Assembly (NCBI GenBank): GCA_037903475.1
Contig: JBAJFG010000264.1
Coordinates: forward strand, 124,001 to 188,000
Reading direction: 5' to 3'
Origin: Ancylostoma caninum
Taxonomy: Eukaryota; Nematoda; Chromadorea; Rhabditida; Ancylostomatidae
DNA: 64,000 nt
Shown: piece after piece, positions 57,601 through 64,000 of the stretch
Layout: every line of letters starts with the position of its first letter
How positions within the stretch are numbered: position 1 is the first letter of the stretch
Made by a program: the position numbers and the translations under genes
The notes under the pieces: generated by a model
Told to the model about the DNA's origin: nothing
Databases searched by the model: none
What the model saw: only the letters and a program-made list of their open reading frames with translations

Positions 57601-58742
57601 CGGCCCCCGAAGAACCTACGTGAAAAATTTGGTCCCGATCGGTTCATCCTCCGCGATTTCTATTCCGAACATACAAACAAACACACACAGACTTTCGCTT
57701 TTATATATACAGATTACTAACCTTGTGTTCGGCTAACAAGTTTACCAACCGATACAGAGTTGCCTCTTAATGAAACCATGAACACTTAGTAAGGTGACAC
57801 AGCGACAGCACCACCGCACGTGTTTGCTTCGATCGGGCTTACGTTTCTGATGTGGCTTGCATCTAAACTCCTTCAATTTTTTACTTTGAAAAAAACCTAC
57901 CGTCCTCTTGAAGGGTTCCCTGAGTGTGAAAAATAGAGCATTCGACAAGCTGTTCCTTACCAACACGACAGAAATTCCTCGATAATACTCACGATATCCA
58001 TATGCCTTTAAAAGCATTCGTAATTGTGCATGCAGCGATAATTTGCTTCTCTTGAACTTCTTTACTTACTTTCAGAGCGAACAGCGTTTGACCAGTATTC
58101 TTGAAATGATCATGATAGGCAGAAGTTTGTAGGAGCACTTGAACACGCTCAAGTGGACAGAGAGAGGCTTCACAGATGCCAGCTGCAAGTTTTCTAGGGT
58201 GAGCGGAAATAACACTCTTTACCTTGGAAAGCAAGTGTTCTCTGTGGAACCAGAAGGATAAATTTGTTTTACGAACTCACCAAGAAATGCCGCTTGAGCA
58301 TGACAAAGAGTGAAAGAGGTATTTGGAGGAGAGTGAGGGCAAGTGAGTGTAGACTGAATAAAAACTCTTACAATGCAATACACAAAATGACGCTTAAGTC
58401 TAAAGGCGTTCTGAACAAAAGCTTCTTACTTGAAACTTATCGTATAAGCCGAACATGAGAGCACGGGATGAGGTACGCATTATAAGTGGAGGCAGAAGGC
58501 CACGATAAAGTCTACGTATTCCTTCGGACCTCACCTGAACGCACAATTTTCGCAGTCCACGTGGACTATAGCGCCAGTGTGTATACCCATCGAAATGTTA
58601 ATCCATATCACCTGTGACCATGCCACTCTGGCTGAGAATCCATGCAGCTGCTGCCGAAATATCACTTTGTTTGATGGGAACAATGCACATGTTTCAATGC
58701 AGCCAGCACCCCAGCCACATAAAAAGTCTATGTGATGGCGAT
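45620..58742 (-). CDS. SLC25A51/52-like mitochondrial carrier (NAD+ transporter family), 5' partial
   Basis: Minus-strand exons: 58742-58612, 58534-58437, 58241-58070, 58005-57901, 46082-45945, 45881-45795 and 45724-45620 (TAG stop). All have GT/AG borders and keep phase; only the second donor is unusual (AA|GTTTCA). About 277 residues result; the human proteins have about 297. The three carrier repeats are visible: LFPSNKVIFRQQLHG, CPLERVQVLLQ and FFPMNVVKNHMQSK hold the Px-x-K/R-type signatures. Other close matches to SLC25A51 are IRRLYRGLLPP, YYRGISVVLVRNSLSNALFF, FRVFSEVWLERE and RSLLAWGIINTVYELL. Family knowledge: inner-membrane carriers that import NAD+ into mitochondria. The first coding exon (perhaps 15-20 residues) was not found above 58742. 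Introns are 57-195 bp except one of 11.8 kb. Confidence 0.9.
46110..49610. other. Intronic, no gene recognised
   Basis: 46345-46450 has repeated TTACGATTTACGAT words. An open stretch without ATG at about 47224-47532 (plus, about 100 codons, ending HFFGSPELRHFQPN ... VEHFE) is unusual but unrecognised. 49090-49150 (TTTGCACCCGCTATAATTAG) is mirrored at 51680-51720, which may be the two ends of one disrupted element. Confidence 0.4.
49616..50776 (+). mobile_element. Family T copy B, with about six 116-120 bp tandem units
   Basis: Starts CTAGACGG followed by TACCCGGCTTCGCTCGGGT. Units with the core GTGTTCAGCGCATTGAG recur at about 49950, 50060, 50180, 50297, 50413 and 50531, each followed by AAAAATATCGAAAAATCAAT and ATCGATATTTGGTGCAAAAC. 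After the array come AAGTATCCTAAAACC, a TTTGGTCCCGATCGGTTAAC block and a CATA/CACA microsatellite ending TATATATACAGAC. A further T left end (50775-50930) follows directly. Confidence 0.85.
50775..50930 (+). repeat. Family T left-end fragment
   Basis: CTAGATGGCATACCTGACTT followed by TTGCTTGGGCGTTTTACCAT and ATTTATCAGCATGCTAAC parallels the left part of copies B and D, but diverged. It is abutted head-to-tail with copy B. Confidence 0.65.
51869..53140. mobile_element. Element D copy 2 (1272 bp, uninterrupted)
   Basis: TCAGGTTGTTGCGAAATTAT at 51869 is mirrored at 53140 with mismatches, and TA flanks both sides (51867-51868, 53141-53142). Full-length similarity to copy 1 makes it the empty site for LINE E. 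Frames inside are short; no transposase motif seen. It lies in the carrier's giant intron. Confidence 0.82.
53143..55160. other. Intronic, no gene recognised
   Basis: A G-rich run (GGAGGAGGGGGGTCGGGGAGG region, 53521-53550) and a poly-G stretch at 54930-54945 are the only structural features. Near 54645-54660 the minus strand has GAGTTCGATCCCG, a B-box-like word, without a foldable tRNA. Confidence 0.4.
55430..55565 (+). repeat. Family H 3' end
   Basis: GCGAGCGAAGCAAGC at 55496, the hairpin GTCCGAC-GTTA-GCTGGAC, and a terminal CTGG (55562-55565) followed by T reproduce the 3' end of the element at 15053-16231. The upstream extent is unclear; sequence from about 55160 may belong to the same copy. 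Confidence 0.6.
56337..57717 (+). mobile_element. Family T copy C
   Basis: Begins CTAGACGGTGTACCCGGC at 56337 and ends TATATATACAGA near 57717. Between are tandem units with CGTGTTCAGCGC at about 56540, 56668, 56791 and 56908, then three near-identical right-end blocks. It interrupts the Penelope remnant directly beside one of its AGTA-type borders. Confidence 0.85.
56876..57717 (+). repeat. 282-bp tandem triplication
   Basis: The block starting TTGGCGC(A/C)AAATGGTGGTCG begins at 56876, 57158 and 57440; the period is 282 bp both times. The copies are almost identical, differing at only a few positions plus a small deletion in the last. The frames at 56941-57132 and 57223-57414 are thus the same repeat-encoded 63 codons, not two genes. 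Confidence 0.92.
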
Positions 58743-59884
58743 CTTAAAACAGGCAATTATAATATTCAACATACTAAACACTAGGTGGTGATTCTAATAA
58801 AGATTTTTCGATGCATTAAATCCCACCCCTTACACAGATGCAAAACATTAGATTTCGTCAACCAAACCGTCCACGAGCATTACAAAAACCAACATTCTGA
58901 ATGCATTACTTTCTTTCACAAACCTCTCTCTATCGTCAAGCGTAGTGCTATACTCAGTACGGAGTATAGGGGCAGCTTAGGTAACGTAACATTACCACTC
59001 CAGACCCGAGAATTTGAGTTGCAACCAATCTGGTTGGTTTCAAGCGCAATTGCAGCTGAAGCGCTTCATAAATACGTAGATTTCCACCGAATTGAAACGC
59101 TGACTAATAGTCCAGTGAAAACCAAAATAAAAGTAAAAAAAAAACACATTGGATCACCCAATGCTATACTAACATATTGTGACAATCTTCAATTGAAAGA
59201 ATGCAGCCCGACTCTTCTCACCACAATACCTTCTGCTCAGACATTCCACGGATTGGAGCCGAACCGACTCCGCCCACTCTTACCACTAGCAACGCAATGG
59301 CAACGGCAGCTGCCGTAGCAACGGTGGGTGCTATTGCGTTGCTGCTAGCAACCGACGGTTGCTATTGGGTTGCTAATCGGGCCACATATGGCGGCCATGT
59401 TCTGTAGATTTCATGTGTCAAGACGTGTGACGCCTTCACGGTGGAACACGTCCACACGTGTCTTGTCACGTATATCGTGATCATATCAGAAATTGCCACT
59501 CCTCCTTCATTTCTACGTTAGCAGCCGTCCAGAACCGGCTGTGCAGGAGAAGGTGAGATGGTACGCATTTGTTCATTCGTTTTTCATTCAATGCACGACG
59601 GTATGATAAGGGTGCACCTGCAACCAAAATGGGGAAACACCTCGCGAGGGGTCGAACCGTGCGGAACTCTTGGGCAGAGTATCCAGAGAACGTCGTCACA
59701 ACATCGGCCCAGAAGTGCGGCAGAAGGCCAGAGTTTCAAAGCCACCGCGGCAATGGCCCTTATTCACCTCTCGCCGTTAAATCTACAATGAAATAACTGC
59801 TGCGGAGAAAACTCGTCCAACTCCGCCCACTGCCTGCGAGACCAGCCAACATTTCGAGTCGCCGCACCTTCAATTATTAGATTG
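58743..59884. other. Upstream of the carrier gene; first exon not found
   Basis: The missing first exon and promoter should lie here or beyond. On the minus strand an ATG TCT GAG CAG AAG followed by GTATTG at about 59253-59235 looks like a short first exon but is out of phase with the exon at 58742. 59270-59370 has repeated (G)TTGCTA/GCAACG words. About 59590-59660 is one diverged 59-bp family H unit (GATAAGGGTGCACCTGC). Confidence 0.45.
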
Positions 59885-60509
59885 TAACATAAGTTCAAGC
59901 TGTTTTGAAGTTTTCGAAGAAAAAGTTTTATAAAAAATCAAATAACAACAGATATCAGCCGAAGTATGCACCATAACAGTCGCTGGCCTCTTGCTGTTTT
60001 TACAGGAGGAGCTCGGCTCCGCTGCTCCAGAAATCCATGGACTTCGAGGCAAAGAACTGTGTCGGGCAGTGCTAGAGGTCACTGACTTTGGCAAATCGGT
60101 TCTCGCGCAGTAGACGTTTTTGTTGATCTGATAATCGGCGCATGGTTAGAGCTAGATTTATGCTACATAATGCGCATTAAGAATTTCTCCGCCTTTCCAG
60201 AGAGTTCGATCAACAAGATTAAGGCGCCCTCAGCGGTATGGCAGAATGGAGTGATTTCCACAGAGCGCTTGGAACTCATCCCAAAATTCCACCGATTAGT
60301 GTCTGCAAACGGTTGATGTTTGTAGCCACAGTGGGAAAAATCCCAATTCAATTCGCTTCAACTCCAGAGAGAAAGAGACGGCACAATCAAAATTTTGGGT
60401 CACCAATTTTGGTGTAGGTGCCTGAGATCGCTCGACATGAGAATAAAAATGGTCTCGAGATTACTCCATCCAAATTTGGTTAGTCTTATTCAACGTTATG
60501 GGAAAATTA

Positions 60510-61796
60510 TTGGGTTCTTCGGAAAGTAATTGGGCTTTTCGAAAACAATTTTTTCAAACGCTAGCTTTGGAAGGTTTTTGCTGTTATTATTTGTTTTCAT
60601 TCGACATATATTAGGAGGACGTATTTGTGTTTCTGTTTGGAGAAAGTGCGCAGATTTCATTTCCATTTGCATTTTTATGATCAATTTGAACATGGAGTGT
60701 CAGAAGGAGCATTTTCAGCACATTTTGCTTTTTTACTTCCATAGTGGCAAAAGAGCTGCTGATGCTTTCCACGATATATGTAAAACATACGGTGTTAATG
60801 CCTTATCACAGAGCACATGTGACAATTGGTTCGCAAAATTCCGTTCCGGTAATTTTTCACTTCAAGATGAACAACGTTCTGGTCGGCCAGTAGGCGTTGA
60901 TGATGATCAGTTGATGGCATTAATCGAAGCCAACCGTCATGTAACCGTACGAGAGCTTGCTGAGAAGACCAACGCATCCATTGGAACAGTTCACGAGCAT
61001 GTCAAAAAACTTGGACTAGTAAAAAAGCTAGATGTTTTTGGGTGCCACATGAGTTGAAGGAAATTCACTTGACGCAGCGAGTTAGTATCTGTGATTTGCA
61101 CTTGAAACGCAATGAAGACGACCCATTTTTGAAGCGAATAGTAACTGGTGATGAAAAATGGATTGTCTACAATAATGCTACTCGCAAACGATCATGGTCA
61201 AAACCGGATGAACCTGCTCAAACGATGTCCAAAGCTCATCTCCATCAAAAGAAGGTTATGCTATCAGTTTGGTGGGACTACAAAGGTGTAATATATTTTG
61301 AGGTGCTCCCAAGAAACCAGAATGTCAACTCGGACCTCTACTGTCAGCAACTGATGAAATTAGATGAGGCAATTTAAAAAAACCGGCCAGAATTAGCGAA
61401 TCGCAAAGGAGTAGTTTTCCACCAAGACAATGCAAGACCTCATACATCTTTGGCGTCTCGGCAAAAATTATTGGAGCTTGGTTGGGAATTGATGTTGCAT
61501 CCACCATATAGCCCTGATCTCGCGCCATCCGATTACCATTTGTTTAGATCGTTGCGGAACTATTTGAATGGGAAAACATTTAGCGATGATCAGGATATCA
61601 AATCTCATCTAGCCCAGTTTTTTGCCGAAAAAGACCAGAAGTTCTATGAGAGGGGAATTATGAAATTGCCAGAAAGATGGCGAAAGACAATCGAACAAAA
61701 CGGAAAATATATCATTGACTAATGTTTTTTCATTGTGAGAAAATAAACTTTTTTCTGAAACCCCTAAAAATCCCAATTACTTTCCGAACAACCCAA
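60510..61796 (+). mobile_element. mariner transposon, nearly intact (1287 bp)
   Basis: Ends TTGGGTTCTTCGGAAAGTAA at 60510 and the inverse of TTGGGTTGTTCGGAAAGTAA at 61796: 25 bases with one mismatch. TA on both sides (60508-60509, 61797-61798). It contains one transposase gene on the plus strand with just one frameshift and one stop. Length and layout are those of an autonomous mariner. Confidence 0.95.
60692..61722 (+). pseudogene. mariner transposase (DD34D), one frameshift and one stop
   Basis: Start at 60692 (MECQKEHFQHIL); an in-frame ATG at 60677 is also possible. HTH part: NWFAKFRSGNFSLQDE and SGRPVGVDDD, then VRELAEKTNASIGTVHEHV. Near 61040 two surplus bases shift the frame just before WVPHEL, the family linker motif. 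Catalytic aspartates are all present: VTGDEKWIVY, VFHQDNARPHTS and YSPDLAPSDYHLF. TAA at 61375-61377 replaces one codon after LMKLDEAI. The end is PERWRKTIEQNGKYIID. About 342 residues if the two defects are ignored, the usual size. Function: cuts and pastes the element at TA sites. Confidence 0.93.
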
Positions 61797-61906
61797 TATT
61801 ATTCGTGCAAGTGCAGTTACCGAATAAGACGCAAAAATCGGTCTCACATTCCAGAATTTTCGCGGGATAACGCGCTTCAAAACAGTATCTAGAGATAAGC
61901 AAAATC

Positions 61907-62345
61907 AAATCAATATTCATTCACTAAAAGCCTCCGAAAATGCCTGTGTAAAAACAGCGGAAACTTGTTGTACAACCTAATAGTATGCTGCGACTCCTTT
62001 ATTTCCACTCACTATTGCGCCGTCACTGCAACTTCATCCATTGTTCGTGTAGATACACGGAAAACCCACGACTCCTTCTACTCGTGCATGATCTAACTTG
62101 CCGGTCGTGCGGGTTTCTAGCTGCTTGTCGCGTTAAAACGAGCACGGCAAAGTGATGTGGGAATACGTGAAGAGTATGCATTCAACCAGCGTGGTACTTG
62201 TATGTAAGGTGGATGGAGGGTGTCGATGAAGATTTGAACAGCTGTTTGTTTATCATGACCATTATCCTTCTCTATAATACTAAAGGTTTATGTGTGTGAC
62301 GAGGCATAGCTAACATTCATGAATGAGCTGACATTTATAATTCTA
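61907..62345. other. No gene recognised
   Basis: Nothing beyond ordinary AT-rich sequence was recognised. Confidence 0.4.
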
Positions 62346-62899
62346 CTAGCTGCCGTACCCGGCTTTGCTCGGGTGTTTCACTACGTTGGCTACATCACAC
62401 TGCTGAAGCCAATTACTATCCCCGATAAATTCATTAAAACATTAAAATCTCTATAATTTTGATGATGAGCATGTTAGCAAAGCCCAAGTGACCCTTCCCC
62501 ATCAACTTGTGGGCGAAAAGTTAGCAAAGCTATTTTGGTGACATTGAATCGATGCATTCGTGCAAAATGGTTGTCATATTCGTGTTCAGCGTATTAAGAT
62601 ACCCCAGTAGACATGTCTTTACCACCCCATGATCAAGAATAGAGAAAAATCAATAATATCAATAAATCGATAATTTGGTTCAAAATGGTTGTCATATTCG
62701 TGTTCAGCGTGTTGAGATACACACGTATAGACATACACGCATACATACACGCATACATACACGCATACATACACGCATACATACATACATACATACATAC
62801 ATACATACATACATACATACATACATACATACATACATACATACATACATACATACATACATACATACATACATAAACTTTCACTTTTATATATACAGA
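62346..62899 (+). mobile_element. Family T copy D
   Basis: Starts CTAGCTGCCGTACCCGGC, carries one to two tandem units (GTGTTCAGCGTATTAAG and GTGTTCAGCGTGTTGAG at about 62580 and 62698), then a long ATAC/CATA microsatellite and the TTTATATATACAGAC end. It is a compact example showing both ends of the family. Confidence 0.82.
62720..62873. repeat. (CATA)n microsatellite in family T copy D
   Basis: About 38 tetramer units, the first part being ACACGCATACAT variants. It explains the long Tyr/Val/Cys/Met-rich and His/Thr/Tyr/Ile-rich open frames on both strands here. Confidence 0.95.
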
Positions 62900-62986
62900 C
62901 CACAATCAAAGAAAGAGGAATGATGATAAGGTGAGGGTGTATCCTCTCAGGTTCCTTCAAGCTCTTTCTTCTCCTGAGGTGTTCTG

Positions 62987-63043
62987 GAGAGAAATAATAG
63001 TCCTTGAGAGGACTTATCACCTTAAAAACTATTATTTCTCTCT
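62987..63043. repeat. Hairpin with 16-bp arms
   Basis: AGAGAAATAATAGT at about 62988-63001 is mirrored by ACTATTATTTCTCT at 63028-63041, with about 26 bases between. Confidence 0.7.
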
Positions 63044-64000
63044 CAAAAACTTAGAATCACATAATCAACAATATGCTTCTAGCCTAGAAAATACTAAGCT
63101 TCTCTAAGATGGCCGCTGATGAAGTGTGCAACAAAAGTACAGACGTGCAAGTTGCGTGAGAATGGGTGTACTGCAAGAAGTCGAGAGAAAACACCGATCT
63201 TTGGAAGAAAGGAGGCGGCATGCAAAATGATGTTGATATTCGTTATCAGCGTTGATATCAACTCCTGTACGCAAAATTCGAGAGCAGTCTGTGAGATTCC
63301 GTGTCTATAATATGTCCACGGTAAGCCAATGGAAATGGGGATACGGTACAAAACCGATACGATATTCGTGTTCAGCACCTCAAACAACCCCTTTACGCGA
63401 AGATTGGGCGAAAATAAAATTCTTAAAAGCTAGTACCCAAATAGAGCCCCTTGTCCGCAGATTCCGAGGCCACCCTTCCCCAGTCTTGGTTCCGTCACTG
63501 ACACCACGTTGAAACCGTTCAGCAGGACTTCCGTGGTGTCTCTGAGGTGAGTCGTTCACTCTCACCTATCCTAACCAGGATCACTCTTGTCCGAACATGA
63601 CTCAACGATCTTCCTTTCCTTATTAACTCTTTGCCACGTACGAAGTACGTGTCAAGACGTGACGGAACCAGTGCGCAAGCATAGCAAGACCAAGCTGCTA
63701 ATAAGCAGTTAGTTGGTTAATCAAGTGTCGGTTTCTGGCAAGAAAATCTAGGTTCTCCGATACATGGATTGGGGAAATTTAGAAAGACCTTTGAAGCTTT
63801 TCGCTCGATAACCCTAGTAATTTCGCTTGATAGCCCGAGTAATTACAGTGTAGCTAAACCAGCGACCAGCTTCCTATAAGGTGTACAGCGCTTGGATGTT
63901 AGGGCTTAGTCGTGGTTCCGCTTTGCTGCAGACTAGACGAACCCTATGGAGCTCAACTGGTTAGATGAGGCCCGACTAAACCCGCGCCGCAATACAGCAA
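63044..64000. other. No gene recognised; short repeats
   Basis: 63360-63400 (ATATTCGTGTTCAGCACCTCAA) is a small family T fragment. 63795-63845 has two related words, TTCGCTCGATAACCCTAGTAA and TTCGCTTGATAGCCCGAGTAA. The frames at 63094-63565 have no recognised domain. The window ends in sequence of unknown type. Confidence 0.4.

Larger units (their letters stand above)
55985..57747. mobile_element. Penelope-like remnant flanked by 12-bp direct repeats
   Basis: CGATACAGAGTT occurs at both borders (about 55973-55984 and 57748-57759). Just inside, TTGGTAAACTTGTTAGCCGA at 56025 is inverted at about 57728-57747. At 56070-56110 the sequence GCCAACGTTTTGGCGG..CGCCTTCTTCAGGGCCTGAAAGG closely matches the Penelope arm at 17375-17415, including a hammerhead-like core in which the GAAAC word is mutated. 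CCGAAACGTTGGCCAATAAA recurs inverted at about 56312-56331. Family T copy C was inserted into it. Confidence 0.7.
46083..57900 (-). other. Giant intron (11.8 kb) of the carrier gene
   Basis: Donor at 57900 reads GTAGGT after exon RT codons AGG ACG; acceptor before 46082 reads TTTTGAAG. Joining the exons gives FKRT then VIDANPMLNHTATQLLADF, which matches the family's spacing between repeats two and three. The intron contains family T copies, element D copy 2, family H and Penelope remnants and a tandem triplication, most of which presumably expanded it. Confidence 0.8.
59885..61906 (-). repeat. Repeat R2 copy 2, interrupted by a mariner
   Basis: The reverse complement aligns with 22068-22855; the reading is interrupted exactly by 60510-61796. 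In the uninterrupted copy the two flanks are adjacent (CACTTGTTATCCGTGCAAGT at about 22210-22229 on the minus strand). Confidence 0.78.

Noticed and set aside
59235..59253. ATG plus four codons followed by GTATTG as first exon of the carrier gene
   Set aside because: It ends in phase 0, while the next exon needs one carried base; joining would shift the frame.
62619..63020. Long frames rich in YVCM and HTYI on both strands
   Set aside because: Produced by the (CATA)n microsatellite.

Overview
The window is eukaryotic and looks like a parasitic or free-living nematode, most likely clade V. This is an inference from short introns with TTTTCAG/TTTAAG-type acceptors, abundant mariner, CR1/Sam-like LINE, BEL/Pao and PIF/Harbinger elements, and one host gene whose exons encode a typical metazoan mitochondrial carrier. 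There is no bacterial gene organisation, rRNA or CRISPR. Most long open frames are shadows of transposons or read-through of tandem repeats.

The only host gene recognised with confidence is on the minus strand at about 58742 to 45620. It is an SLC25A51/52-like carrier (mitochondrial NAD+ transporter family) in seven visible exons. Five introns are short; one of about 11.8 kb is packed with repeats. The first coding exon was not found. A weaker minus-strand coding candidate lies at 33354-33720.

1-14.3 kb: an old repeat copy, a BEL/Pao pol fragment (minus), then a plus-strand LINE (A) broken by a mariner-like element (3305-4247), other inserts, and a TA-flanked element (D, 6091-12148) that itself received an almost complete minus-strand LINE (E). 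14.3-26 kb: BEL/Pao fragments, a putative Helitron-like element inserted in an (AT)n tract and carrying a 59-bp minisatellite, a Penelope-like element with inverted terminal repeats, a GIY-YIG endonuclease and candidate hammerhead ribozymes but no RT catalytic core, and a LINE carrying a decayed mariner. 28.4-32.7 kb: a full-length PIF/Harbinger transposon with matching terminal inverted repeats, CTG target duplication, a spliced DDE transposase with two in-frame stops, and an opposing Myb-like gene. 34-42 kb: a dense group of foldback/MITE elements, including one with TAA duplication, and a BEL/Pao gag region split by a roughly 740-bp foldback. 42-64 kb: a mariner-like MITE, the carrier gene and its giant intron, a recent 282-bp tandem triplication, and a nearly intact mariner (60510-61796) whose empty site is visible in a paralogous repeat at 22 kb.

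A family here called T recurs at least four times. It has a TACCCGGCTTCGCTCGGGT end, internal 116-120 bp TATCGAT-rich tandem units, and a microsatellite plus TATATATACAGA at the other end. This layout resembles DINE/HINE-type non-autonomous elements. A second family (H) ends in a hairpin followed by CTGG|T. I found no new cellular pathway. The most notable items are the complete Harbinger, the Penelope-like element with ribozyme cores, the T and H families, and the carrier gene with its repeat-filled intron.
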